A stretch of DNA of 64,000 nt. Source: Dimargaris cristalligena. Its lineage: Eukaryota > Kickxellomycota > Dimargaritomycetes > Dimargaritales > Dimargaritaceae. Location: NCBI GenBank assembly GCA_027576995.1, contig JANBQC010000009.1, positions 1-64,000 of the forward strand, read 5' to 3'. The notes below the pieces were generated by a model. It did no database searches. It worked only from the letters and a program-made list of their open reading frames with translations, and was not told where the DNA came from. Below, in pieces: positions 1 through 12,700 of the stretch (the first letter of the stretch is position 1; every line of letters begins with the position of its first letter). The translations under genes and the position numbers were made by a program.

Positions 1-2397
1 TTTCATTTGAGTGACAAACCAGTTTGCCTGGAGAAGCCACCCTGCCCTTTTGATATATTTTTGTTGTTCATTTTAGTAGCCTAACACCACCACACTGTGA
101 CACCGGGGCATATCTAGAGTGAAGACACTTGTAAAGAAGTACTATAGGAAGTTTACGGGCAAAACCACTCAACCTACCCCTAAAGTTGATATCCCAATGA
201 TTGTTGTGACAAAACCCGAGTAACCTTAATGACTTCAGGTCAAGGGAACAGTAGCCAGCATTGCCATCCGGTACCAGACCAACAATTACCTACTAGCAGG
301 ACTGCCTATTCTGCTGTTATAGCAGCTGATGGAGTAATCCTTACAGATTATTTTTGATACTTTGCAGAAGGGCATTTGGACACTAATTATATTATCCATA
401 ATTTCCACATCATAACCTTAGTAAATATAGAAATATACTGAATAAACACACTGGGTAAATATATTCAAATTCAACTTTGGTTGGTGCTGGTAGCTTCAAC
501 TGCAACTTGCATAGAAATTATAACAATCCTAGTTAGAATTCCCACTGTAATTATTTCACAACAATTGCAATCTACTTCAGGTTGTTACTACCAATGTTCC
601 AAGGCATATAGAACATTAGCATTACCACTGAAGAAGACTTTACCTATGTAGTGCCATCCAGAGGTCAGCACTTATCCCTGGACTATGGGCAGCCAGTCCT
701 CATTGTCAGAGGACAGAATATGCCATGATATGCAATGGTGGTATCATTCCTGTCATTTACCCACAAAAAAAATATACTGCCTATACTGTGGCATACACAA
801 AAAACTAACAAACTATTATTTATTTCTTTATACTCATGGTTTGCATTAAAAAAGTCCACCATTCTTCCTTGCATTTAAAAGTCTGACCTATTTTTCAGTG
901 GATTCCTTGTCATTCCATCTCATTCCATTCTTAACCTTTTTTCTACATCCCTTCCCTTATATCCAACAGTCCCTAAGGCCCATGGGATGGTTATATAAGT
1001 AACCAGCAAATTCCCGCTTGATTGAAAAAAAAAAACAATCATCACTCATTTAAATTTCAAACTCATTTTTATATTCCTTGAACTCAGTGATGACTTTTAT
1101 TGATTATTAATTATCAACTCCCTTGTTTTTATTATTTCTCCATAAACTTTGACACTCCTCATTTATCCTCCTGTTCCCCATCTGGTTTGTGAACCATCTG
1201 CCCCTCTGTAACCCCAACATGACAATGCCCAACTCTACCCCTGTCTCCTCTAACTCTGCAAACCTCCCATCTTCAAAAACCAGGGAGCTGGCCACCACGA
1301 CTTTTGGTCATACTGATAAGGAGGCTGCTGCCCTCTTGCAAAACCCAAAGGCTGCTGGCAATAGGCTGGACTTCCCAAGTAGTACACCTATATCATTACA
1401 AGGTTAGCATAAAGGGCTGGAATATTAAAGGCAGTCCATTATCTGAAAATATAAGTTTAGTCAAGCTGCATGATAACAATTCATTTAGTGGGGCTGGTTT
1501 TGTTGGTTTAAAATTTAGTTTCCGCCAATTTTACCTTTGATAACTCATTCCAAAAGCCTATATAACAAAATTCTGTTAGATGAGGTAAACATTATGGACA
1601 GAAAATGAATCTTCCATCTACTATTCCATACACATATCAATTAAAACTTTTTACAGTTGGCCCACACCTCACTCATATTTACATCAAAATAATACTGCAT
1701 TATTATTGTGAAAGGGAAAAAAAAGACTGGTTGAATGTTATTGGTGTCTGGAAGACTAATGGGGGTAGGCAAGACTTCAGATTCACACTTGAGTGAGGAG
1801 AATGGGGTCTGATAGTAGTAGGTGTTTCCTAGGGAATGTTCTGTGCTATAATAAAGCCTAACATAGATGAATTACATGGAAAGGACATGACCCCATTAAG
1901 TGGGATTAGTGGGTGCAGCATTGCCATATTTTTTACTAAAACATTAATATAGGGATGTCATGTATTTAATCATATAGCCAAGTACATGAGTATTGCAATT
2001 ATGCTGTAGAAAAGGGTACCAATTAAGAGTACTTGTGATGGTAAATTCACACCCTACAACCCAGTTAGATAGGGTTGTAATGAGGTTATAATATCAAAAG
2101 GGGTAATAGTAAACCGCGTAGATTAATATAGGATAGAGCCAACAGCTGTCAAGAAAAAAATCAGTATATCATTAACGCTGGTCTTCATGAACCCCCTGAA
2201 TTAAAAATTAATAAATACCAAGACAGCCACCCGTTTATCCCATTTTTTTTGCCCCATATGGGCAATTATTTCTAACAATACCAGTTTAAAAAAGAATACA
2301 TTTATATATGTGGGAGGGGATCCATGGTATTCGATGACCACTGAAGATAGAAGTGCACTTCCGAGTACAAAGCGGACCAAGTGTAAAACAGGAGCCC
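1..2397. other. A+T-rich intergenic region
   Basis: No gene is supported here. The only open frames are about 60-80 codons, rich in rare-looking codons, overlap one another on both strands and resemble no protein I know. The stretch is A+T-rich with many short homopolymer runs and is probably the 3' flank of the gene that follows on the minus strand plus ordinary spacer. Confidence 0.6.
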
Positions 2398-3800
2398 TTA
2401 GGAAGTAGAAGTATATACCAGCGTGGTTTTGGTTAAGGATTCGGCAAAGTCCGAGTCCACCAAAATAGCCAAAGGCGAGTGCTGGGTCAATACAATGGAT
2501 GAACTAATCCGGAACTCCTCCCTACATAACAGCAGCAAAGTGTGACTGTTCGGCACGACTTCCATCAGACGCCGGATATAGGCCTCAGAATTGCCTAGGC
2601 CCTTATAGCGGGCGCAAGCGGCAAGTTCGGTCAACCCCACCCTTCGCCATCCCAAGGCTATCCGTAAGACGCGTATGGGGGCAAGGAATGGCTCGGGGAA
2701 ATGGCCTTCTCGACCTGGATCGTAATACACTTCGGTGATAAAGGCAAAGGCAAACCATATAAAGCGGGTTAAATCGGAGCTGGAATGGCTGAAGGCAGAT
2801 AAAAAATCCATGAGATCGGCGGGCTTATTCTCCGCCACAAAGGTGGCAATAACCGTGCTCAACCAGACGTCCATCCAGCGCGGGCCAACGAGCCGGCGGG
2901 GGCTGAAACTTTCCCCCGCAAGAGCCCGTAGTTCGGGGGTGAGTAAATACGGGGGGTAGAACCGGCCCGCCACCACCTCAATATAATCCATGACTTCATC
3001 TTCCTGGAACATATCCTCGATCCAAAGCACTAGGCCGGTGTCCCATCGGTTTCGGTTTACCAAATCAAGAGCCGGGAATAGTGTAGAACGCTCATGGTTG
3101 CTAAGCTCGCTGTAGATGACATATTTCTGCGCTTCCCGAGCCCGTTCTATTTCAGGGGCTATGGCCAACACTTGTGACCGCCAATCAGCGCTTCGCTGGT
3201 AGTTTGCGGCAATAGCGCCGCGGCTATAACGTCCAATGTGATGTAAAGTAAGCCAGGACAGCAGTTCGGTGGTCAACATGGAATGGGCTTGTACCATAAA
3301 GAACCTATAATTATCACTATTTGATGCACTACCATCGGCCGACGTTGAGGTGAGGTCATGGATCCATTGTTTGTCTCTGAACCGGTCCTGGACATGATAG
3401 GATATGCCACTCTAAACGGACACGAACGAGGAAGTGTTGTTGGGTGGGCGCAAAATGACCGAAATTCGGCAAGTTAGTAATACTCGAGACTGTGTGAATA
3501 GCCTTGAATATATGGGAAAAAATTAAATGCCTCGAAATGGACCATACTGGCCGTTGGGATCGGGTAGTCTTGTCGTATATATATAACTGATCTTACTGGT
3601 ACGGTTACAGTTCGCCCATTATCATCCCTGAAGGTGTACGTTAGTCCTCGTCGTTGAAGTGGAGAATCTGCCCATCGACCATGGGTTGGAGAATCGGGTA
3701 CATTGGTGGTTTTTTGGCTTTTAACTGTTTCCCGGCCTTCCAATAAGCCACTGGACAGTAATCCGAGGATAATGATGCAGGATAATGGATTTGGTGCCAT
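2398..3800 (-). CDS. Secreted protein of unknown function, two exons
   Basis: I do not recognise this protein. I infer two exons on the minus strand: 3800..3597 (68 codons) and 3411..2398 (337 residues plus stop), giving about 405 aa. The intron 3596..3412 starts GTAAGA, ends with a pyrimidine-rich run and TTTAG, and joins the frames in phase 0. The exon 2 frame is open from the acceptor, upstream of the ATG at 3297 that a single-exon reading would pick. The start at 3800 (MAPNPLSCIIILGLLSSG) gives a clear signal peptide, whereas the more upstream in-frame ATG at 3971 does not. A TATA-like TATAAATAG lies about 110 nt upstream, at 3916..3908. The mature part has many Trp and aromatic residues, no membrane span, and no motif I can tie to an enzyme. 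It could be a lineage-specific secreted or lumenal family. The gene is solid on splice logic; its function is unknown. Confidence 0.65.
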
Positions 3801-5528
3801 GGTTGGAATTCGGGGTAAATGGTGAATGACGGAAAAATCAAGCCTTAAACGAAAACTGAAATGACCGGAGGTACAAAACAAGATTAAATCCTCGGGAAAA
3901 TACTCCCTATTTATATGAATTACATTACCAAGTCGCCGCTTTACTAAAATGGTTTGAAGGACTGAATGCATTAAGGATATGACCAGCGTGTTTGAACAAT
4001 TTTCATGGTTTGTTTATGTTTTAGGAATACAAAGACGGGTTTCTTTGAAGGAGGGGAAATATCAGGCGACCAAGTCATTGGATAGGCATTGGATAACGGC
4101 GACTGGGTCAAAAGTACAGCCTAATTCATCTGGAAGACAGCTCAAAGACAAGGCAGTCTACGCTTGGTGTGTGTGTGTATAGGCGCCGCTGTACAACCCC
4201 TGTACCCCACTATAGTATAGACAGTAAGGCAACGAACGTATTTGGAGGAGGAATAGAAGAGCACATCCACCGATCAGGAAATAGGGCACTCCCCATTAAA
4301 CTAGGCGACCTGAACCGAAATGTACGTGCACTCTTACCACTAACTCATATGGTCTCTCTCTCTCTCTAAACTTGGCCAGACAAAGTCCCGGTGGTCTACC
4401 TCATGCGGTGTTTCAAAATCCACTAGAACTATATATACACATTGACCCAAAAATAGTTCACTACTAAAATCAACCCTTTCGGCACGTACCCAGCAACCAC
4501 CAAAAGGAAGAGGGTGTGGTGGCCTACGCGAGTGTACTACGAACTAGAGCTTGGAGGGGGATGATTGGGGAGTATGCGAAGAGGTGGCACTTGTTGAGGG
4601 TGTTACCAGATCACGAGTGGTTGGAGTTTTTATGAATAGGGGGGACTGGCTCTGGTGGTAGGGGTGACCTTAATGGGGCGTTTCCGACGGGTTAATGGAA
4701 ACCGACTGATTCGACAATATTTACATTAACAACGGTTGGCGCTACCTGTAAATCGGTGGAGTGTTGCACTCCTTAACAGATTATACCAATGCACGGGTAG
4801 CCCAATGTAAACCTCCTGGATCACCCAGCCCCTTGCTTCACCTGCCAAAGCAAATCGAGGATAAGGGGGAACATGCTAAGTTCACCGTGTATGATACTCA
4901 CATGCATGGCTTGCCAATTTCATTTTAAATTGCCCGGAACATCCCAAAACTCGGTGCATCCTTACCATAATCCGTCTCGGTTAGTATACTTTTTTATAGG
5001 CATAAGAGAGACACGACTTGAGATCCGTTTAATAACCAGTAGCTCACGGATTGTTTGCTTATTTCTCGAAATTGCAGATTGGTAGCTAGGATATTTTATT
5101 ATCCAACTGAAGTCCAACCCACCCGTAGAACCGAAAAGAAGGGGGAACGTTAAGAAAATGGTATAATAACAACCATACAACAAGTGCACAATTAGGGATT
5201 TCGGATACTACAAGAATTTCATTAGCCAAATGACTGGCGTTTTGATACCAAGGAGTTTAGGTTCCACACGAGGAGGAATCGGATATTCATTAGTAGACCA
5301 CCGAGTCGATCATTTCCGGACGGGTCGACTCGCCGGCATTCTGGTGACAACTCTGGGCCATTCGCAACTGTACCAGGCTATGATCACAATGAATACTTAA
5401 ACTGAAAAGAAATATGGGGCCGAAAATAATAAAGTGGGGTATATAATGAGAGTGTACGAAAGCAAATGAGAAAAAGGTAAGTCCAATCGCAACCAATTGA
5501 AAAAAAGCGTTACTTGGGAAGAGGGGCC
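3801..5528. other. Intergenic region
   Basis: It holds the probable promoter of the minus-strand gene ending at 3800 and the 3' flank of the Sec14-like gene. A short TC microsatellite lies near 4353-4367. Open frames of up to about 75 codons overlap on both strands and show no recognisable protein. Confidence 0.5.
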
Positions 5529-7007
5529 TTATTTCAAGGCGTATCCGTTTGAAAACATAGGATCCCAGTCGATTTGACCGTGTCCTTCAATTACGCCAAT
5601 ACGGTGGTAGAAGGTACGGGCCCGAATGAACGGATCCAACTTCTGGCAAACATCCCGCATCTCCTCAACCACCTTCTGCCGCTTATCTTGAATGGCCTTG
5701 ACCTCGGCGTTGTCTTTGGGAACATCGACCGCCTCGGCGTCCTTGGCCTCGCAAAGCTTAATCCACTCCCGGGTAGCGGCCTCCAGCTCGTTAGCGAGAG
5801 CAGACCGTTGATCCAGCAGGGCCTGTCGGCCGGCGGCGTCCTGGATACGATGGTTTTCGTCCACGGCGGGGCCCACATATTCGTACTTGAATTTGGACGA
5901 GCCACCGAGCCAGTCGACCAGATGCTCAGGATCAATGAATTCGGTGAACTGTTTCTTGTTGTTAACGAAGTTGATCTTGGAAGCCACTACCGAGTCCAGG
6001 AGGGGCGAAATCATCCGCCAGATACCGGAGAAGATCCAGGGGGCGTTGTAGATAAGCAGGGAACCCAGCGATTCGGGGTAGTAGGCCTCCAGACAACGGA
6101 TCAGGATCTTAACGAAGTTGAAGTCCATATTGGCCAGGGTAAAATCACTCAAATCAAAGATGATGGTGGCGGTTTCCGTGGGGGCCTTGAAGACCAACCG
6201 GACGGTTTCGATGGTCCACACCAGGAATTTGGTCATCTCTTCGACGGTCTGGTCCTCCTTACGGTGCAGACAGACGCGGGTGATGATGATGGGGCGGCCC
6301 TTGCGGTCTTCGCCGTGCAGGAAGGAAATACCCTTGCGGAGGATGCTATCGTCCAGGCCGCCTTCGCCCTCATTAATAATCTGGTCCACTTGGGTCTCAA
6401 TTCGCCAGCGCAGGGCCGTCAGCATCATTTCCAGAGCCCGGTCCACGTTCCACTTACGGGCGCGCAGGAAGCGGAGGACCATACCGTCCGGATGGTCGGC
6501 CTGGACCACCCCCCAAAAGGCCTCCCGCAGCGTCTCAGCGGGCTTGGGGCTGGAGGCGGAGGTGGTCGATTTCGGTGAGTCCGTCAGGGCAACTCCTTCG
6601 AGAGCGGCGGCGGCCGCGTCCACCGAGTCGCCGGCCTCGGAAGCGGCGGAGTCGGCCTTGGCCAGACCAGCAAGGTCGGATTGCGAGGAAGCGTCGCTCT
6701 TGGTAGACCCGGCCTTGCCCTTCTTCAGCTTAAGGAACTTGAGGTTGGCTTTGGCGGGTTTGGCCCCATCGGCCGATTCGGGTGTGGGGGTAGCGGGGGT
6801 GGAAGTAGTCGCCTCCGAGATGGTCTCGGCATCCCCACCGTTGGGCAACTTGATGTCCAGTGGCTTTTCGCCAAAATATTCAAAGAGTTTGGCCCACAGG
6901 GCCCGTAGAAGGCGCTCCTGGGTGGGAGAGAGATTGCCGACGTGGCCGGGAGCTGGAGAGATGGTGGTCATGGTGGGAGAAACTCTAGAAGTAGTGGTAG
7001 GGAGCAC
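5529..7007 (-). CDS. Sec14-family CRAL-TRIO lipid-transfer protein (CSR1-like)
   Basis: A single-exon protein of 492 aa. Residues about 160-205 form a CRAL-TRIO N-terminal helical domain (VLRFLRARKWNVDRAL, a classic Sec14 signature), and about 228-380 the CRAL-TRIO lipid-binding domain, with the GRPI, FDLSDF, YYPESLG and NAPWIF blocks typical of the fold. These proteins exchange phosphatidylinositol and phosphatidylcholine, or other lipids, between membranes and couple lipid metabolism to membrane traffic. The pattern, including the C-terminal helical tail (about 385-470) and the motif PFIRARTFYHR near the end, is most like fungal Csr1/Sfh2-type proteins. The N-terminal 150 residues are low-complexity Ala/Ser/Thr/Lys-rich linker after a short helical segment. 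A second ATG at 6971 is an alternative start. Family assignment is firm; the exact yeast orthologue is an inference. Confidence 0.9.
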   Translation of the reverse strand: MLPTTTSRVSPTMTTISPAPGHVGNLSPTQERLLRALWAKLFEYFGEKPLDIKLPNGGDAETISEATTSTPATPTPESADGAKPAKANLKFLKLKKGKAGSTKSDASSQSDLAGLAKADSAASEAGDSVDAAAAALEGVALTDSPKSTTSASSPKPAETLREAFWGVVQADHPDGMVLRFLRARKWNVDRALEMMLTALRWRIETQVDQIINEGEGGLDDSILRKGISFLHGEDRKGRPIIITRVCLHRKEDQTVEEMTKFLVWTIETVRLVFKAPTETATIIFDLSDFTLANMDFNFVKILIRCLEAYYPESLGSLLIYNAPWIFSGIWRMISPLLDSVVASKINFVNNKKQFTEFIDPEHLVDWLGGSSKFKYEYVGPAVDENHRIQDAAGRQALLDQRSALANELEAATREWIKLCEAKDAEAVDVPKDNAEVKAIQDKRQKVVEEMRDVCQKLDPFIRARTFYHRIGVIEGHGQIDWDPMFSNGYALK

Positions 7008-7514
7008 AAAAGGGGGGAATGCGACTAAGAAACTGGACTAAGTAACCTAGAAAGGGATAAAGGTGTCAAGGCAAACGACTTGATACGAATTAGTAAATAC
7101 GCGGGCGTATACCGGATGGACTAAGAAATACGATGGCAAAGGACATGCAAGCGGAGAGAGTTCTACCACTTCAAGGCTTAGCAGCAACAGTTGGAACCAG
7201 GGGCGGAGGCAACCTATAACAACGAGGGATCGGCTGACCCATAACAACCACCACCATAGACACAGCTACACATTTTCTTGCCCCCAAAATTGGCCAAGAG
7301 GGGCTTCTAATGAATGATCCAAAATTAGCCGTGACCAATGCCGGTAGAGGCACGGTGTGTGTGATCACGCTAACACCCGAGAAGAAAGGGTGTCTGGTGT
7401 ACATATGGGAGGCACGGCACAGTTTAACTGCGGGCATCGAATAAGGCTGTCTTTAAGCTTACTTGAAAAATGTATTTAATTGCCCAGCCTGAGGAGCCGC
7501 CGCACCAATTAATA

Positions 7515-7642
7515 TGGGTGAAATTCAAGCCAGCTGTATACCATTTTACATGATTTGTGTATGGGAGAGTAACCATTTTAACCAGTAATGTTGGCCCCAT
7601 CTAATGGATTTTTCGTTATACAGCTTGGATGAACTTCCCCCA
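7515..7642 (+). mobile_element. MITE copy 1 (about 128 bp, TA-flanked)
   Basis: This copy begins TGGGTGAAATTCA and ends with the inverted equivalent, GAACTTCCCCCA. It is flanked by TA at 7513-7514 and 7643-7644. The interior carries the family core AACCAGTAATGTTGG followed by an A/T-rich run and TTATACAGC. It has no coding capacity. Family membership rests on visual alignment with the other copies in this window. Confidence 0.8.
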
Positions 7643-7792
7643 TATTGATGCCAACGGTAAATCGGATATTGCCAAGGCGGGATTTGTGAGACAGTAGTGA
7701 TACCGGAGCACAACGGAGCAACTTCCCGACTTGGGCCAAATATACGGCCTGGTGCAACCGTAATGGGGGTGGACGGCATGATCGATACCATA

Positions 7793-7930
7793 TGGGTGAA
7801 CTTCAACCCAACTGTATAAGATTTTACACAATATATGTATGGGAGAATATGTGGGAGAATGACTTTTGACCAGTAATATTTACCTCATCAAATGGATTAT
7901 TCGTTATACAGCCTGGATGAATTTCTGCCA
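7793..7930 (+). mobile_element. MITE copy 2 (138 bp, TA-flanked)
   Basis: It has the same orientation and layout as copy 1, starting about 150 bp downstream. The ends are TGGGTGAACTTCA and GAATTTCTGCCA, with TA on both sides (7791-7792, 7931-7932). The core ACCAGTAATATT and TTCGTTATACAGCC are conserved. Confidence 0.8.
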
Positions 7931-9783
7931 TATAGTCCACCATAACTGCAGCCGAATAGCCCGCACATGTCGGCTAATTTTAGACGGATCCCGCTTGACT
8001 CGATACGGCGCCCCGGGTAGTACCTAAACATTACAACACACCGCAAATTTATAGTATCCATCCTTCATTGATTAACATAGCCCAGGCAAAGACTCGGCTT
8101 AGTTTCTTCGTCGTATTATGTAGAGAGAAGGCGAAGGAAGCATGCGCATCACCAAATGGTCAACAGTGGCCCCATTGAGAGGGTCTAAAGACTCTGGGCA
8201 TGGGAACAAACTAAAACTATTGATCAAAAGAGCGGGAGTAGGGCCATGACGAGTCCCGGACACGCCAAGGCAAACAGCATGTGGTTATCCGGTATTGTGA
8301 AAGGCCCCACCCATCTCGTAATAACACCCCCAGCCCCGATAGATTCATTCACCACATATACCATAGTTATAACAGTACTGAATGAGGAAGGAAATGCCGG
8401 AATGCTAAAGATTGAATTCCAATACAACTATGGGCCATCTCCTTACATATCGAATAGGTCACTCGCACTCGAGCCATTGTTAAGGCCAAATAAACATTGG
8501 ATTCGACAGGCTGTGATTGACCCGCCCACTCACCAGTGCTCAGGCGTATGTGGTGCGCTCAGGTGTAATTAAATGTAACCCCCAGTAACGTATGTAACCC
8601 GGGACCCTGGTCTGGTCGAAAAAGTCTCAACTGATTATCGTCACCAACTCCATCTTCGATCTACATGAATAGGGGGTATATAGCATGTATCCGGTCTAAT
8701 AAGCCTCCCCCGCTTCCAATACTATCCGTTAACCCGCAGGTCAATAGCTGCCTGAATAGTTGTCGTGGCCTGTTGCAAATAAATAGATTGGCGGGACTTA
8801 TTCTGGGGCTGGATTACGTACTCCCCATTAAATCTTTACACCACGATTTTCGCATGACATGTGTCCCTCAATCACTCATACTGCGCGTACTCTCCACATT
8901 TGTCAAAAATCCCCTCCCCCATAGGATTAGCCGGCTACCCTTTTGATATGTGGTTCAGTGAACTGATTTGAAAGATCCCTGACTGGCAGTTTCGACTGTT
9001 ATATTCAGAACCCGTGTCTTCAATGAGGCGGCCTTTAATTGACCAATCAATGCATCATTCGTGGAAAGAATTACCCGTTCATGTGGGAGATGAGATGTGC
9101 GAGTACTAACTAGGTGTAGAGGTTGGATGCCCACTATATTTACAATTGGCACCGCCACTTATCTCATACCAATGGCTGTCATCAGCTGCCCCATCGGCTT
9201 GCGTAATCATAAATATAATCAAAATATCTTTCAGCGACACCGCTGTTCACTTTGGTATTGCAATACCCGTATTATATTAAATGGTTGCACGATTCAAGGC
9301 ATTACCAAAATGTCGATAGTGATATTATTAGTTTATGCAAAAGTCAGGGGGATAGTATATATCATATATATAGATGGAGTTCATAAATACAACCCTCTTT
9401 ACGATCTAAGAGGGGCAAACAAAGCACGGTTGATAACCAGTGGAAATATTAAACATAGCCCAGGGGGGAGATTGGGCAAGCAGTGATCCGCTAATAGGTA
9501 TAGTGGGACAAACAGGATGTCGCCACTATCGCGCGCACGAGTTTTTAAGTGGCAAATGACTAAAATGATAAGATAGTTAAATATCAAACAGCCGTAGATA
9601 GTTGCTTAACTGGATTTTTAAATTAACGGTCACAATGGATCGCATAGCAAAGTATATATATATAGATATATAGATATATCACAAAAAAATAAAAACAGGG
9701 TAAAAAATGTAATTCAATAAATAATCTAGCCCTCTGTAAACCATGCCATAGGTAGTCCGTATATCGTTTTTTTAAAAATGGTG

Positions 9784-12700
9784 TTATTCTACAGCCCGTT
9801 GACCGACGCCAGGGGGGCTCGCCGAGCCATTGCCAAGATAATTGCCCCCGCCTAGACTCTTGAATGGAAGTCGCCGTAGTGGGAGCTCAGCGTGCATTTT
9901 TTCAAACACACTGGTGGCCAGAGAAAATAGCTGCGATGTGGTTGTGCGTGCGGTGGATGGGGTAGAACCGTTGGCTGCCGACAGAGTAGCGAGGTCCTTT
10001 CTAGGACTACCGCCGGCTCTAGATACCAGGGTGCGAAGAGACGAGGTTGACGAGGTAAACGAACTGGACATGGAGTCCAGGGTAGCGTCATCCAGCTCAC
10101 TATCGTCATGACCTTCACCACTGCAGCCGCCGACAGTTACCATCGACACATCATCACGGTAGTCGACAAGAGGAATCCCACTTTCAGTTCCAACCGTCAT
10201 CATGGCTGCAGTGTCAGAATCCAAGACCAATTCATCGCCGTCGCACAGGAAGTCCATGTAGTCCTCGCGTTGTTCTAGGAGCAGCACCACGTCGTTAAGG
10301 GCTCGAGCGGAAGCAAAATCAATGGGCCGTTTGCTGTTGAAGGTTAGTAGGCTGTGCGATACACCAGCGTCAAGCAGCACCCGGACCACCTCGACGTGAC
10401 CCACCCAGGAAGCAAAGTGCAAGGCAGTCATACCATTGCCATCCTGAACATCCCCCTTGATACCGTGGTCAAGCAAGAACTGGGTCAACTTGGCCATTCC
10501 TAGAATAGCAGCGGCGTGCAGGAGCGTCTGGTTGGTCTTGTCATGTAAAAGAGTAAGGGAGTTCTCATCTAAAGTAAAGGAGGTCTGAAGCGAAGAAAGG
10601 ATGGCCAGAACCGCCACTTCGAGGGCTTCCACGTCTTGTTTACGGAAGGCCGCGCTCAAGTCCTGTAGTAGGCCCATGTGCTGGGGGGAGGTACGGAAAT
10701 AGCTGAGTGATAGGTCGATGGGACTAGGGGGGGGTAGGGTGGCCGCATTATGGAGATCGGTGGTCAGGTCGACCGTATCTACGGACAGGGACCCGAGCGG
10801 GGAGGTTGACTGGGGGAAACTGGCCGACATCCCGTTGTAGCCATGCATGTTGCCCGCCGAGGGTGCGCTCGTTCTGCGGTTGGCTCCGTTGTGGGGGCCA
10901 CCCTCCGTGGATACAATACGCATGGCAATTTGGCGGGGATCCTCGATCCGTCCAGTCATTTTGATCCCCACGACCTGCAGAGCTAGTTCCATCAGTTGAC
11001 GCTCCGTGTCATCCACGTAGGTGAAGATGGGAACCGTATCCTTGTTGTCAACCAACGAAGGGAACTCGCCCACGGTGGGTGACTCCCCAAACGAGACCAT
11101 CACGGGACCGGCTACTGACGACGGGGGTAGGACACACACCATGGTGTTAGAAGACCAAAAGTGGGTGACTTTAGCAGGAGTATCCCCGAATAAAATCACC
11201 AGATTTTCGTGGAACCCAGTGCCGAGTAAGGTGACTTCGGTGCCACCGCTCACGGGACCCTCCATAGGCACCAGCCGGTCTATACGTGGGGGTCGGGAAT
11301 CATTCGTGGGGGAAAACTGGGCACTGAATACACTGCTTTGCGGACTAGCACTCTGGCTGTTGGTCAACACCTGGGTGATGGCCATGGGGTTGTGACTCTC
11401 GTTCAGAAGGGTGAAGTCGGGGATATTCACCGAATTGGCTCCCAGAAAAGCGTCCTGGCCCGAGCTTACAAAGGGGGAGTAAGAGGTCAGAGGCATACCG
11501 GGGTAGGAAGGGCCAACCAACCGATCCGGGGGAGGCATTAGGGCAACTTGGCTATAAGGGGGAGAGTTGGCCGGAAACCCAGTGGGTGGGGAAATGGATA
11601 GAAAATTAGGGGGAAACAGGGGCGTGGAGGGGGGTGAGAGCTGGGCGGCCAGGAGAGGCGACGGGATCGGGGTGTTACTACACAGCGGGGTGTTCGCAAT
11701 CGAAGGATACCCGCTCAGGGCAGCCAGAGTATTGCTATCGATGGTCGACATCCCCCCGGCGGGTTTGAGGGTGGCGGGTGAATTCAGTACTGAACGACGG
11801 GCCTTGGACACGTCATGGCCCAAGTTGATCTCGGCGGGGTTCTTGTGCGATAACCGTCCTTCCGGATCATACTCGGCCTTGGGTCGTTTGCGGTCACTCT
11901 TGAACTTGGTGGACTTATGGTCATCGGTGATCATAATGGGTGGCGAGATACCAGTTGCAATTACATTACCCATATGGTCCTTCATAGTCAGGTAGATGCA
12001 GAAGCCCACCTTCTCGGCGTGATGCCGACAGTAGCAAGTGATACGGGCGGGCAGATGCACCTCACCCTTATGGAATTCCACCAGATGGACGCAATTGAAA
12101 ATCAGGGTCCGGTGGCGCTCCATGGCAATCCGCTCTTCGTCCCAGTCGGTTTCCATAGAAGTGTTAGAGTGGTCTCCGGTCGGTGAACCCGGACGACTCT
12201 GTGCCGGGGTAGTGCTATTGCTGGCAAAGTGCCGACTGCGATTCTCCTTGCGGCGCTGGGCCCGTTTATACTCACGCCGGATACAACCGAGGCACACCTC
12301 AACCTTCTTAGCAGGATTACTGGCGCAAATGACAGTGGCCTCCAGAGATAGGGTTTGGTGGATCGGTGGGGTCGGGGGCTGCTCGATAACCTGGCCTTGA
12401 CGGTTGCGGCCCCGGTCCTTGATTACCGATAGTTCGGGAAGTCGCAAATGGGGCCAGTGCGTGACGGTATCGCCCTTGCTGTCGACCAATTGTAGGCCCA
12501 GCCGAATCTGAGTTTCCACTCGGGACTTAGCCCCATGCTGGGCAACTCCCAAAACCACAATTTGCATGCTCCGGTTGACAATTTCTTGGACCAACGACGC
12601 GGGTATCTGTTGCATAAGTCCGAGAACGCTGGTCTCGCTCATGGTTTCAGGCTCACCCCGGGCCTTGCGTAGGCACTCCAGGATAACGGCCGGGCTTGCC

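Larger units (their letters stand above)
7008..9783. other. Intergenic region carrying two MITE copies
   Basis: It holds the upstream region of the Sec14-like gene, two copies of the dispersed inverted-repeat element (listed separately) and, at 9655-9680, a TA/TAGA-rich simple repeat just past the 3' end of the ankyrin gene. Frames of up to 130 codons occur on both strands with no recognisable protein content. Confidence 0.5.

Noticed and set aside
5574..7041. Plus-strand open frames of 334 and 307 codons across the Sec14-like gene
   Set aside because: They are shadows of a clear CRAL-TRIO coding sequence, rich in Gly/Asp/Val or Arg/Ser, with no recognisable content.
8224..8572. Overlapping frames on both strands, one ending in a hydrophobic GPI-like tail (ALACPGLVMALLPLF)
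   Set aside because: The minus frame could be a last exon of a GPI protein after TCTTTAG, but I could not find any upstream exon or signal peptide, and the plus frame is equally open.
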